Shown: positions 1 to 8,567, numbered from the stretch's first letter. The stretch: 34,644 nucleotides of DNA from Pseudomonadota bacterium (GCA_021838715.1 JAKCCX010000022.1:1-34644); one strand, 5' to 3'. Made by a program: numbers and translations. The notes: a model not told the origin generated them from the sequence alone.

Positions 1-140
1 GCATGCCGATGATCGTCGAACTGGGCATCGGCCTCGACGTGCTGGTGGGCGTGCTGATCCTCGGGGTGTTCATGTTCCAGATCCGGGAGCAGTTCGACAG
101 CCTCGACATCCGGAACCTCGAGCGCCTCAAGGAGGAATAG
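1..140 (+). CDS. HyfE-like membrane subunit of Ehr complex, C-terminal fragment
   Basis: Only the last 45 codons are inside the window; the frame is open from the left edge (first full codon at position 3) and ends with TAG at 138-140. The visible part is a hydrophobic helix (LDVLVGVLILGVFMFQI) followed by a charged tail containing DSLDIRNLERLKEE, the typical ending of HyfE/hydrogenase-4 component E proteins, small membrane subunits of group 4 hydrogenase-like complexes. The last G of its stop codon is the first base of the GTG start of the next gene, so the two are translationally coupled. Family assignment rests on this tail and on the HyfF/HyfG/HyfI-like genes that follow. The start lies outside the window. 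Confidence 0.75.
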   Translation, partial: MPMIVELGIGLDVLVGVLILGVFMFQIREQFDSLDIRNLERLKEE

Positions 141-1618
141 TGCCGGCTGCCATCCACCCCGCCCTGATCGCCCTCTTCTGCACGCTGGCCGTGCCGATCG
201 CCGGCGGCATCACGCTCGCCCTGGCGGGCCACCGCGACGACGGCCCCGAGATCAACATCGGCTTCAGCGCGGCGACGCTCGCCGCCGCGTTGTGGCTCAC
301 CGGCGAGGTTCTGCTGGGCGCGCCGGTGCTGGGGTTCGGCGAGCGGTTCTTCATCGACCCGCTCAACGCCTTTCTCGTCGCGCTCACCGCGCTCGTCGGC
401 TTCACGACGGCGGTCTTCTCGCGCCCCTACATGCGCCACGAGCGCGACGCCGGCAAGATGACGGCGCCGCGGATGCGCCTCTTCCACAGCATGTATCAAC
501 TCTTCTGCGCGATGATGCTGATGGCGCTGACCACCAACAACCTGGGCGTGCTCTGGGTGGCGATGGAGGCGGCGACCCTCACGACCGTGCTGCTGGTCTC
601 GGTGTACCGCACGCCCGCCAGCCTCGAAGCGGCGTGGAAATATTTCATCCTCTGCGGCGTCGGCATCGCCCAGGCGCTGTTCGGCACCATGCTGCTCTAC
701 CTCGCCGCCGACCGCGTCGTCGGCGGCGGCGAAAGCGCGCTGCTGTGGACCCATCTCGTGGCGGTCAAGAAATCGCTCGAACCCACCATCCTCGGCCTGG
801 CCTTCGTGTTCCTGATGATCGGCTACGGCACCAAGGTGGGCCTGGTGCCGATCCACAACTGGCTGCCCGACGCCCATGCCGAAGGGCCGACGCCGATCTC
901 GGCGGTGCTCTCGGGCCTGCTGCTCAACGTCGCGCTCTACGCCATCCTGCGCTGCAAGGTGCTTGCAGACGGCGCCATCCACAACGGCATGCCCGGCAAG
1001 ATGATGGTCGGGTTCGGTCTGGTCTCGGTGGTGGTCGCGGCGTTCTTCCTGTGGCGCCAGCGCGACGTCAAGCGGATGTTCGCCTACTCGTCGATCGAGC
1101 ACATGGGGCTGATGACCTTCGCCTTCGGCCTGGGCGGGCCGATCGCGAGCTTCGCCGGGCTGCTGCACATGACCGTGCATTCGCTCACCAAGTCGGCGAT
1201 CTTCTTCACCGTGGGCCACGCCACGCAGCGCGCCGGCTCGCAGGTCATGGAGGACATCCGCGGCCTGCTGCACGCCAGCCCGACGCTGGGCTGGGGGCTC
1301 ATCCTCGGGGCGCTGGCGATACTCGGCATGCCGCCCTTCGGCGTGTTCGCGAGCGAGTTCCTGATCCTCACGAGCGCGATGCATCAGCAGCCCTGGACCA
1401 CGCCGATCCTGCTGGCGGCGCTGGCGATCGCCTTCGCCGGGGTGTTCGGACGCGTGCAGGCGATGGTGTTCGGCGAATCCAGTCTGGCGCCCGCCACCCA
1501 TCGGCCGGCGCTGCTACCGGTGTTCGCGCATCTCGGCCTGGCGTTGATGCTGGGCATTTTCGTGCCGCCGTTCCTGGATCACTGGTACCGGCAGGCGGTC
1601 ACGCTGCTGACACCATGA
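140..1618 (+). CDS. HyfF-like ion-pumping membrane subunit (NuoM/NuoN/Mrp-type antiporter family)
   Basis: This 492-residue, strongly hydrophobic polytopic protein belongs to the antiporter-like family of complex I (NuoL/M/N) and hydrogenase-4 subunit F. It is expected in the cytoplasmic membrane, moving protons or sodium ions. Family hallmarks are visible: a buried glutamate in AMEAATL (E143), a lysine in AAWKYF (K167), the core signature GTKVGLVPIHNWLPDAH (residues 230-246, with K232 and H239) followed by AEGPTPISAVLSG, and a further lysine in RDVKRMFAYSS (K311). All charged residues normally tied to ion translocation are therefore present. The GTG at 140 overlaps the previous stop by one base, which supports this start. 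The HyfG-like gene starts 10 bases after the stop. The ion transported cannot be read from the sequence. Confidence 0.9.
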   Translation: MPAAIHPALIALFCTLAVPIAGGITLALAGHRDDGPEINIGFSAATLAAALWLTGEVLLGAPVLGFGERFFIDPLNAFLVALTALVGFTTAVFSRPYMRHERDAGKMTAPRMRLFHSMYQLFCAMMLMALTTNNLGVLWVAMEAATLTTVLLVSVYRTPASLEAAWKYFILCGVGIAQALFGTMLLYLAADRVVGGGESALLWTHLVAVKKSLEPTILGLAFVFLMIGYGTKVGLVPIHNWLPDAHAEGPTPISAVLSGLLLNVALYAILRCKVLADGAIHNGMPGKMMVGFGLVSVVVAAFFLWRQRDVKRMFAYSSIEHMGLMTFAFGLGGPIASFAGLLHMTVHSLTKSAIFFTVGHATQRAGSQVMEDIRGLLHASPTLGWGLILGALAILGMPPFGVFASEFLILTSAMHQQPWTTPILLAALAIAFAGVFGRVQAMVFGESSLAPATHRPALLPVFAHLGLALMLGIFVPPFLDHWYRQAVTLLTP

Positions 1619-1628
1619 TGCGCACCGC

Positions 1629-3197
1629 ATGAACGACGCCCCGCTTCCCGAACTGTCGTGCGGCTTCGTGCGCCTTGCGGGTGCGCTGCCGGTCTGGCGC
1701 GCCGTCGTGACCCCGCGCCAGTGGCGCGATGCGGCCAGCCTCGTCCGCAGCCGCGACGGGCGCCTGGTCGCCCTCTGGGGAACCGACCGGCGCGCGCACG
1801 ACGGCCGCTTCGGCGTCGCCGCGGCCTACGCGACGGCGGAGGGGTTCGTCTGGCTCGACCTGCCGATCGATGCCGCGGCCGAGGGCAGCAGTCTGCAGTA
1901 CCCCGACCTCGCCGCCGACTTCCCCCCCGCCGAGCGCATGCAGCGCGCGGTCGCGGATCTCCTCGGCCTCCACGCGGACGCGGCATCGGCACGTCGCCCC
2001 TGGCTGCGCCATGCGGCCTGGCCGGAAACCTACTTCCCGCTGCGGCGCGAGGCCGACGGCGGCGAACGCTTCGCGGCGGAAGACGAGCGCTACGACTTCG
2101 TCGCCGTCGAGGGCGACGGTGTGCACGAGATCGCGGTGGGCCCGGTGCATGCGGGCATCATCGAGCCGGGACATTTCCGCTTTTCGGTGGTCGGCGAAAA
2201 GGTCCTGCGGCTGGAAGAACGCCTGGGCTACGCCCACAAGGGAATCGACAAGCGCTTCGAGGGCATGGCGGTGGCGGCGGGCGCGCGCCTTGCGGCACGG
2301 GTGTCCGGCGACAGCACGGTGGCCTACGGGTGGGCGTACTGCATGGCGGCCGAAGCGCTCTGCGCGACCGAGGTTCCGGCGCGCGCGCAATGGCTGCGGG
2401 CGCTGGCGCTGGAGCGCGAGCGCATCGCCAGCCATCTCGGCGATCTGGGTGCGCTGGGCAACGACGCCGCGTTCGCCTTCGGGCTCGCCCAGTTCTCGCG
2501 TCTGCGGGAAACCTGGCTGCGCCGCAACCGCGAGGTGTTCGGGCACCGCCTGGGCATGGACTGGATCGTTCCCGGCGGAGTGGCGGGCGACATCCCCGCG
2601 TCGACGCTGGCGCAACTGCGCGACGACTGCGCGGCACTCGACGGCGAGGTGCACCGGCTGCAGTCGATCTACGACGAGCACGCCGGCCTGCAGGACCGAT
2701 TCGTCGGCACCGGGCGCATGGACCGCGACCTGGCGGCCCGCCTGCACTGCACCGGCATGGCGGCGCGCGCGAGCGGCCTGGGAAGCGATCTGCGCGCGGC
2801 GCTGCCGGTCGCGCCCTACGACCGGCTCGGCGTACACGTGGCGCGGGCGGCGGGCGGCGACGTCGCGGCCCGCGTGGCGCTGCGCTTCGCCGAACTCTAC
2901 GAGTCCTTGCGGCTCCTCGGCGACATCGCCCGCGACGTCCCCGACGGCGCGATCCGGACCCATGCCGGCGCGGCGGCGCCGGATGCGTTCGGGGCCGGCG
3001 CCGTCGAAGGGTGGCGCGGGGAAGTGTGGGTGGCGATCGAGTCCGATGGCCAGGGACGCATCCGGCGCGCCCACTGCCACGATCCGTCGTGGCAGAACTG
3101 GCCGGCGCTGGAGCATGCCATCATGGGCAACATCGTTGCCGACTTTCCCCTGATCAACAAATCGTTCAACCTGAGCTACGCCGGGCACGATTGCTGA
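1629..3197 (+). CDS. HyfG-like large subunit (fused NuoC-NuoD type) lacking NiFe-site cysteines
   Basis: This 522-residue protein has a NuoC-like N-terminal domain (about 1-145) fused to a NuoD/HycE-like large-subunit domain (about 165-522; GPVHAGIIEPGHFRF at 171-185, then EERLGYAHKGIDKRF). In group 4 [NiFe] hydrogenases two CxxC motifs hold nickel. Here the first motif reads SGDS at residues 226-229 (bases 2304-2315), in the context ARVSGDSTVAYGWAYC. The C-terminus reads DFPLINKSFNLSYAGHDC instead of DPCxxC. All four ligands are absent, so no NiFe centre can form as in known enzymes. The single C522 is the last residue and is not part of a CxxC motif. The protein fits the Ehr (energy-converting hydrogenase-related) type. 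It lies between hyfF-like and hyfI-like genes. The electron donor or acceptor is unknown. Confidence 0.88.
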   Translation: MNDAPLPELSCGFVRLAGALPVWRAVVTPRQWRDAASLVRSRDGRLVALWGTDRRAHDGRFGVAAAYATAEGFVWLDLPIDAAAEGSSLQYPDLAADFPPAERMQRAVADLLGLHADAASARRPWLRHAAWPETYFPLRREADGGERFAAEDERYDFVAVEGDGVHEIAVGPVHAGIIEPGHFRFSVVGEKVLRLEERLGYAHKGIDKRFEGMAVAAGARLAARVSGDSTVAYGWAYCMAAEALCATEVPARAQWLRALALERERIASHLGDLGALGNDAAFAFGLAQFSRLRETWLRRNREVFGHRLGMDWIVPGGVAGDIPASTLAQLRDDCAALDGEVHRLQSIYDEHAGLQDRFVGTGRMDRDLAARLHCTGMAARASGLGSDLRAALPVAPYDRLGVHVARAAGGDVAARVALRFAELYESLRLLGDIARDVPDGAIRTHAGAAAPDAFGAGAVEGWRGEVWVAIESDGQGRIRRAHCHDPSWQNWPALEHAIMGNIVADFPLINKSFNLSYAGHDC

Positions 3198-3224
3198 CAC
3201 CGGTTCCATTTCGACACACCCACC

Positions 3225-3830
3225 ATGCCGCTTCGCCTGCTCCGCCAGATCATCCGCGTCGGCACCATTTCGGAGCCGCCGCCCGCCCCCGCCCCGGCGC
3301 ACGCTTCCGCCGACGGCGAGGCGGCCATCACGACCCACGAGGCGCACGCGATTCAGGCGGAGATCCTGGACCTGCTGGGACACGCACTCGCCATCCGGCA
3401 GGTGGACGCCGGTTCGTGCAACGGCTGTGAACTCGAGATCCAGGCGCTCAACAGCCCGTACTACAACCTCGAAGGCATCGGGATCAAGTTCGTCGCCAGT
3501 CCGCGCCATGCCGATCTGCTGCTGGTGACCGGTCCGGTGTCGGCGCACATGGAAGCCGCGCTGCGTCGGACCTACGACGCCGTTCCCGCGCCCAAGCGGG
3601 TGGTGGCGGTGGGGGAATGCGGCTGCAACGGCGGCGTGTTCGGCGAAAGCTATGCCTGCCGCGGGCGCGTGGCGAACGTCATTCCGGTGGACGTCGAGGT
3701 GGGCGGCTGCCCGCCGGCGCCGGTCGAGATTCTGCGGGCGATCCGGACGGCGATCACGAGCACCGGCGCCGTCTCCCTGCGCGCACCCGCGGACCCGCCC
3801 CCACCCGCCGTCGCGGGAGCGGGCGGGTGA
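3225..3830 (+). CDS. HyfI/NuoB-like small subunit carrying a 4Fe-4S cluster
   Basis: This 201-residue protein of the NuoB/HycG/HyfI family is the peripheral subunit that carries the last Fe-S cluster facing the large subunit (N2 in complex I). The cluster ligands are visible: GSCNGCELE gives C65 and C68, VGECGCNGG gives C132 (with C134 beside it) and VGGCPPAP gives C162. Unlike the large subunit, the electron-transfer site is therefore intact. The N-terminus (about residues 15-40) is Pro/Ala-rich and variable, and the C-terminal tail ends in a Pro/Ala stretch. It starts 27 bases after the large-subunit gene and is the last gene of this operon; the next gene is convergent. No ferredoxin-like HyfH subunit lies downstream, so other subunits are probably upstream of the window. 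Confidence 0.9.
   Translation: MPLRLLRQIIRVGTISEPPPAPAPAHASADGEAAITTHEAHAIQAEILDLLGHALAIRQVDAGSCNGCELEIQALNSPYYNLEGIGIKFVASPRHADLLLVTGPVSAHMEAALRRTYDAVPAPKRVVAVGECGCNGGVFGESYACRGRVANVIPVDVEVGGCPPAPVEILRAIRTAITSTGAVSLRAPADPPPPAVAGAGG
3793..3828 (+). terminator. Hairpin at the 3' end of the hyfI-like gene
   Basis: Inverted repeat ACCCGCCC (3793-3800) / GGGCGGGT (3821-3828), with an inner stem CCCGC (3804-3808) / GCGGG (3813-3817). It lies inside the last codons of the hyfI-like gene, just before its stop, between convergent genes. There is no T-tract, so its role as a terminator is tentative. Confidence 0.3.
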
Positions 3831-3849
3831 GACGCGGGCGGGAAGACGC

Positions 3850-4908
3850 TCAAAACAGTTCGAGTTCGGCGGCCTGCACGGGTTTCCGCGCGAGCAGCCC
3901 CTCCCGCAACAGCGCTTCGTATGCCAGGGTGCGGTCGCGGCCGTGCTCCTTGGCGAAATAGAGCGCCGAATCGGCGCGATCGATGGCCGAGGCGGGAATG
4001 TCGTAGGAGCCGATGCGGGTGATGCCGACGCTCACCGTGACCTGGCCGATCTGGGGAAAGCGGTGTTGCGCGATCGCCGTGCGGAAGCGCTCGAACGCCT
4101 TCATCGCACCCAATTCGTCGGCGTCGTCGAGGATGACGAGGAACTCCTCGCCGCCAAAGCGGAACAAAGCCTCCGATTGGCGGAAGGTCTCCTGCATCCG
4201 GCGGGCGATGAGCAGCAGCACCTCGTCGCCGAACAGATGTCCGAAGGTATCGTTGATCGCCTTGAAGCGGTCGACGTCGATGATCCCCACCCAGTTGGTG
4301 CGCGTTCCGGCCCTCTGGTCTCCGGCACGGCGCCGGAAGACCCGCCGTTTCGCGAACATCGTCTCGAAGGTGCGGCGGTTGCGCAGACCGGTGAGCGTAT
4401 CGCGCTCGCCATAGTCGAGCACGCTCAGATGATTGCGCAGGATGCGCAGGACCGCCTGGACCATCCGGGCATCGTCAGGCCGCAGGACCATGCAGCGGCC
4501 GGCGCATTCGATTTCGAGCAGGCCGATCAGGCCGTGGTCGGCCACGACCGGAAACACGGCATTCAGGGATCCCGGTTCCTCGGCGTCGTCGTCGGCGAGG
4601 TAGTGCACCACGTCGCCGCGCCGCACACATTCCCGCCACGACACCCGGGATCCGACCGTCGGCCATCCTTGCGGATCCGCGGGGTCGTCGTCGGCCACCG
4701 TCCGCGCCCCCGCCGCGTCGGCGACGGCGCGCAACTGCACGCCGCGCGATTCCTCGGTCCGGTCGGCCCCGGCCGGCAGCAGCCGGTACAGGCATACCCG
4801 CCCCGGGCGGATATGGGAGTACAGCATCGCCACGATCGCGCGGTCGACCGCATCCCGGTCCCGATGGGACGTGATGTCGGCGAGCGAGTCGATCAGACCG
4901 GGAATCAC
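3850..4908 (-). CDS. Diguanylate cyclase with N-terminal GAF-like region
   Basis: A cytosolic regulator that should make cyclic di-GMP from two GTP. From the GTG at 4908 the protein has 352 residues. The N-terminal region (about 1-165) looks like a GAF-type sensor domain (LRAVADAAG, then LNAVFPVVADHGLIGLLEIE). The C-terminal GGDEF domain has DTLTGLRNRR (170-179), DRFKAINDTFGH and an active-site GGEEF (252-256), an accepted functional variant. The inhibitory-site position reads RQSE (243-246) instead of RxxD. The frame stays open upstream to 5253, but that part overlaps the divergent methyltransferase gene and is low-complexity, so it was excluded. No clear ribosome-binding site marks the GTG, leaving the exact start uncertain. 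There are no transmembrane segments. The input signal is unknown. Confidence 0.85.
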   Translation of the reverse strand: MIPGLIDSLADITSHRDRDAVDRAIVAMLYSHIRPGRVCLYRLLPAGADRTEESRGVQLRAVADAAGARTVADDDPADPQGWPTVGSRVSWRECVRRGDVVHYLADDDAEEPGSLNAVFPVVADHGLIGLLEIECAGRCMVLRPDDARMVQAVLRILRNHLSVLDYGERDTLTGLRNRRTFETMFAKRRVFRRRAGDQRAGTRTNWVGIIDVDRFKAINDTFGHLFGDEVLLLIARRMQETFRQSEALFRFGGEEFLVILDDADELGAMKAFERFRTAIAQHRFPQIGQVTVSVGITRIGSYDIPASAIDRADSALYFAKEHGRDRTLAYEALLREGLLARKPVQAAELELF

Positions 4909-5185
4909 GATGCGATAAGAAAAGCGGGGGAGAGGTGGGGCAGGAGAATCCGGCAATCGTAGGCAAACGCAAGCATCCCGAATCGCGACAAAGCGGGGGG
5001 TTTCGCCCCCGGTTCCGGCCTTTCCCCCGCCGGCGGCGCCCGGAGGCCGCGGCGCCGCCCGGCAGTTGGGATTTCGGCCGCGCCCCGGTAACATTGCGGG
5101 GTTTCCAGCCGCCGCATGTCCGTGCGACCAGCCCGGGCATGCAGCCCGTACAACCAACCCGCGCACCCCGCCTGAGAACGCCGCC

Positions 5186-5893
5186 ATGTCCATCTCCGCT
5201 GCCGAATCGACCGTTCCTCCGCATGCCGATTTCGAACGATTCCGGTTCAACATGATCGAGCAGCAGATCCGCCCTTGGGACGTTCTGGAACCGTCGGTGC
5301 TGGACTTGCTCTACGTCGTCAAGCGGGAAGATTTCGTGCCGGCGCATCTGCGCGCGCTCGCATTCACGGATTTCGAACTGCCGCTCAACCTGGACGGCGA
5401 GGTCACCGGCGAAACGATGCTGGCGCCGAAGATCGAGGCGAAACTGCTCCAGGAATTGCGCATCCATCCGCACGAGCAGGTTCTGGAAATCGGCACCGGC
5501 TCGGGCTACATGGCGGCGCTTGCCGCCCACAAGGCCGAGACGGTCTGGACGGTCGAGATCGACCCGCGCCTGGCGGCCTTCGGCGCCGCCAATCTCGCGC
5601 GCGCCGGGGTGCACAACAGCCATGTGGAAACCGGCGACGGCGCCCGGGGCTGGGCGGCGCACGCGCCCTATGACGTGATCATCGTCTCGGGATCGCTGCC
5701 GCTGCTGCCCAGGAGCCTGCTCGAACAGCTCAAGGTCGGCGGACGCCTCGCCGCGGTGGTCGGCTGCGGACCGGCGATGAGCGCGCAGATCGTCACGCGC
5801 GTCACCAACGGCAACTACGAAACCCTGCCGCTGTTCGAAACGGTGACGAAACCGCTGCGCAACGCGCTGCAGCCGTCGGCGTTCCGGTTCTGA
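5186..5893 (+). CDS. Protein-L-isoaspartate O-methyltransferase family protein (Pcm-like)
   Basis: A 235-residue SAM-dependent methyltransferase of the Pcm family, which in characterised members repairs isoaspartyl residues in damaged proteins. The family's opening FNMIEQQIRPWDVL is at residues 21-34, the SAM-binding motif EIGTGSGYM at 101-109, an acidic ribose-binding strand in WTVEIDPRLAAFG, and the later motif AHAPYDVIIVSGSLP. The ATG at 5186 was chosen because it keeps the usual short leader before FNMIEQQ; an internal ATG at 5252 would cut into that motif. Members of this beta-proteobacterial subgroup are often linked to envelope genes such as tolC, but here the neighbours are a GGDEF gene and glgP. 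The true substrate of this subgroup is less certain than for E. coli Pcm. Confidence 0.85.
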   Translation: MSISAAESTVPPHADFERFRFNMIEQQIRPWDVLEPSVLDLLYVVKREDFVPAHLRALAFTDFELPLNLDGEVTGETMLAPKIEAKLLQELRIHPHEQVLEIGTGSGYMAALAAHKAETVWTVEIDPRLAAFGAANLARAGVHNSHVETGDGARGWAAHAPYDVIIVSGSLPLLPRSLLEQLKVGGRLAAVVGCGPAMSAQIVTRVTNGNYETLPLFETVTKPLRNALQPSAFRF

Positions 5894-5960
5894 CCGGGCG
5901 GGGGTTGACTGCCGCGCGGCGGTCGGCCCGTCGACCCGAACGCACACACCCTCACCCCCG

Positions 5961-5986
5961 CCCTCTCCCGCCGCCGCGGGAGAGGG
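5961..5986. terminator. Perfect 11-bp hairpin between convergent genes
   Basis: CCCTCTCCCGC (5961-5971) and GCGGGAGAGGG (5976-5986) form an 11-bp stem with a 4-base loop, between the 3' ends of the methyltransferase gene and glgP. A bidirectional terminator is plausible. The sequence also resembles the CCCTCTCCC/GGGAGAGGG palindromes scattered between genes of many GC-rich proteobacteria, so it may be one copy of a dispersed element. Confidence 0.5.
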
Positions 5987-6008
5987 GGAAACCCAGGGGT
6001 CTGCTACG

Positions 6009-8567
6009 TCATAGCCAGAGCATCAGGCCGGTCTCGAACCGGTGCGTCAGCAGGTCGTGGTACGGGTAGACCCGGATCCGGTAATCGAACTTGCCGCAGG
6101 ACTCGGGTGTGAAATCGAGTACGTAGCGGTGTTCCCCGGACGCAGGCAGCCCGGCCGCATGGACGAAGAAGCGGCCCACGGTGGAATCGCTGTCCTCGCG
6201 CGTGACGTCGCTCAGGCGCAGTTCGACCCGCACGTCGCTGGCATCGAGCCCGTTCAAGTTCACCGCCACCTCGATCCGCAGGTGTTCGCCGAACCGCGCG
6301 CGCGGCGCCGTCCCGGTGTCCAGCCGGCGCAGCTTCACGCCCGGCCAGGCGGTGCGGACCTTGTTCTTCCATGCCGCGACGTCCCGCGCGCCGCGGGAGT
6401 CGTCGCGCGAGAACCGCCGCCCCTGGCGCGCCGCCGGCCCATAGAACTGCGCGAGATAGTCGCCCACCATCCGGTTGGCGTTGAACCGCGGCAGGATCGT
6501 GGCGATGGAACGCTTCATCCGCCGGATCCAGTCCGGCGGGTAGCCCATCTCGCCGCGGTTGTAGTAGGTCGGCAAGACCTGGTCCTGCAGCAGTTCGTAG
6601 AGCGTGCGCGATTCCTCGATGGTGCGGTCGAACTCGTTGAGCGCCTCCGAGGCCGGCTTGATCGCCCAGCCGTTGTCGCCGGTGTACCCCTCGCCCCACC
6701 AGCCGTCGAGCACCGACAGGTTGAGCACACCGTTGATCCCCGCCTTCATGCCGGACGTGCCGGAGGCCTCGAGCGGATAGATCGGGTTGTTCAGCCAGAC
6801 GTCCACCCCCGATACCAGGCGGCGGGCCAGGCGCAGGTCGTACCCCTCGACCATCAGGATGCGGCCTTCGAACTCCGCCGTGCGCGAGACGCGCGTGATC
6901 TGCCGGATCAGTTCCTGGCCCGGCTGGTCCGCGGGGTGCGCCTTGCCGGCGAAGATGAAGAGCACCGGGCGCGCGTCGTCGCTGATGATCTGCCGCAGCC
7001 AGTCGAGGTTTTCGAACAGCAGGGTCGCGCGCTTGTAGGTCGCGAAGCGGCGCCCGAAGCCGATCGTGAGCACGTTGGGATTTTCCGGGTCGGCGTAGCG
7101 CAGCATGCGGTCGAGGTGCGCCTCGCTGCCGCGGTTGCGGAAATGCTGCGTCGAGACGCGATGCCGGATCAGGCGCAGCATCTGCGATTTGAGGAACTGG
7201 TGACGGCTCCAGACGATGTGGTCGGGCAGCTCTTCGACCCGCGCCGACACGGTGGGGTCGCCGATGCGCTCCTGCCAGTCGATGCCGAGGAAGCGGTCGA
7301 AGTCGTTGCTCCAGTCGGGCGACAGAAAGGTGGGGACGTGCACCGCATTGGTCACGTACATCACCGGATTTTCTTCCTCCGGGATCTGCGGCCAGAGGTC
7401 GCGCAGCATGGCCGCGCTGACGTCGCCGTGAATCCGCGAGACGCCGTTCTGGAACCGCGAGCCGCGAACCGCCAGGGTCGTCATGTCGAAATCGCTGCCG
7501 CCCGACTGGCCCAGGCCGTAGAACGCCGGCCAGTCGATGCGCAGTTCGCTGCAATAGGCGGTGAAGTACGTCCGCATCAGGTCTTCCGGGAAGCGGTCAT
7601 GCCCCGCCGCCACCGGCGTGTGCGTGGTGAAGACGGTATTGGCTGCGACCGATTCGATCGACCCGGCGAGGTCCAGCCCCTGACGCATGTTCTCGCGGAC
7701 CCGTTCGAGCACGAGAAACGCCGCGTGCCCTTCATTCATGTGCCACACCGTCGGGCGCAGCGCCAGGGCATCGAGGGCGCGCGCGCCGCCGATGCCCAGG
7801 ACGATCTCCTGCTGGATCCGCGTCTCGCGGTCGCCGCCATAGAGCCGGTGGGTGATGTGGCGGTCGCGCTCGGAATTGGCCGGCAGGTCGGAATCGAGCA
7901 ACAGCAGCCGGACATGGCCGACCTTCGCCTCCCACACCCGCACCTTCAGCGTTCGCCCCGGCATGTCGACATCGACGCAGACTTCCTTTCCCGCCGCGTC
8001 CAGCACCGGCATCACCGGCAGGTCATCGAAGGCCGAGTCCTGGTAGATCGCCTGCTGCCCGCCGTCGGCGTCGATCTTCTGCTGGAAATACCCCTGGCGA
8101 TAGAGCAGCCCCACGCCCACGAACGGCAGACGCAGATCGCTCGCCGCCTTGCAATGATCGCCGGCGAGGATGCCGAGGCCGCCGGAATAGATCGGCAGGC
8201 TCTCGTGGAACCCGAACTCGGCGCAGAAATACGCGACCAGATCGTTCTCGCCCAGCACCGCGCTGATGGGGCTGCGGCTGGTCTCGCCCAGATACGCATC
8301 GTATGCGGAGAGCATGCGCTGGTAGCTGTTGAGAAACCCCGGATCTTCCGCCGCCTCGACCAGGCGGCGCTCGTCGATGCGTTTCAGCAGCACTTTCGGG
8401 CTGTGCCCGACGCTGTCCCATAATTTCGAATCGAGCCGCGCAAACAACTGGCGTGCCGGGCTGTCCCAGCTGTACCAGAGATCGTGCGCGATCTCGTCCA
8501 TCCGCTCGAGCCGCTTCGGAATCTTCGGATTGATTTCCAGCAAAAACGCGGTGCCAGGGCGAGTCAT
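6009..8567 (-). CDS. glgP: Alpha-glucan (glycogen/maltodextrin) phosphorylase, GT35
   Basis: This 852-residue PLP enzyme cleaves alpha-1,4-glucan with phosphate to give glucose-1-phosphate. The N-terminal ~100 residues resemble the DUF3417 domain of the bacterial COG0058 subfamily (EINPKIPKRLERMDEIAHDL, then WYSWDSPARQLFARL). The PLP-lysine motif is SGTSGMKAGINGVLNLS, with K608 as the Schiff-base lysine, followed by DGWWGEGY. Other visible family segments are GGLGILAGDHCKAASDL, EGHAAFLVLE, TTHTPVAAGHDRF and FGRRFATYKRA. The ATG at 8567 is preceded by GAGGA about 8 bases upstream and gives the expected N-terminus; the frame extends to 8642 but adds nothing family-like. It is divergent from waaC. 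The glycogen synthesis genes lie 21 kb to the right, so storage-polymer genes are split in this window. Confidence 0.93.
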   Translation of the reverse strand: MTRPGTAFLLEINPKIPKRLERMDEIAHDLWYSWDSPARQLFARLDSKLWDSVGHSPKVLLKRIDERRLVEAAEDPGFLNSYQRMLSAYDAYLGETSRSPISAVLGENDLVAYFCAEFGFHESLPIYSGGLGILAGDHCKAASDLRLPFVGVGLLYRQGYFQQKIDADGGQQAIYQDSAFDDLPVMPVLDAAGKEVCVDVDMPGRTLKVRVWEAKVGHVRLLLLDSDLPANSERDRHITHRLYGGDRETRIQQEIVLGIGGARALDALALRPTVWHMNEGHAAFLVLERVRENMRQGLDLAGSIESVAANTVFTTHTPVAAGHDRFPEDLMRTYFTAYCSELRIDWPAFYGLGQSGGSDFDMTTLAVRGSRFQNGVSRIHGDVSAAMLRDLWPQIPEEENPVMYVTNAVHVPTFLSPDWSNDFDRFLGIDWQERIGDPTVSARVEELPDHIVWSRHQFLKSQMLRLIRHRVSTQHFRNRGSEAHLDRMLRYADPENPNVLTIGFGRRFATYKRATLLFENLDWLRQIISDDARPVLFIFAGKAHPADQPGQELIRQITRVSRTAEFEGRILMVEGYDLRLARRLVSGVDVWLNNPIYPLEASGTSGMKAGINGVLNLSVLDGWWGEGYTGDNGWAIKPASEALNEFDRTIEESRTLYELLQDQVLPTYYNRGEMGYPPDWIRRMKRSIATILPRFNANRMVGDYLAQFYGPAARQGRRFSRDDSRGARDVAAWKNKVRTAWPGVKLRRLDTGTAPRARFGEHLRIEVAVNLNGLDASDVRVELRLSDVTREDSDSTVGRFFVHAAGLPASGEHRYVLDFTPESCGKFDYRIRVYPYHDLLTHRFETGLMLWL

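Noticed and set aside
3192-3197. C-terminal cysteine of the HyfG-like protein as a remaining nickel ligand
   Set aside because: It is the final residue, outside any CxxC, and the other three ligand positions are also lost, so it cannot rebuild the NiFe site of known enzymes.
1599-3548. Long minus-strand open frame opposite the HyfG- and HyfI-like genes
   Set aside because: Arg/Gly/Ala-rich composition with no motif; it mirrors well-supported genes on the plus strand in GC-rich DNA.
4909-5253. N-terminal extension of the diguanylate cyclase frame up to 5253
   Set aside because: It overlaps the divergent methyltransferase gene and is Pro/Gly/Ala-rich with no domain; the GTG at 4908 gives a complete GAF-like/GGDEF protein.
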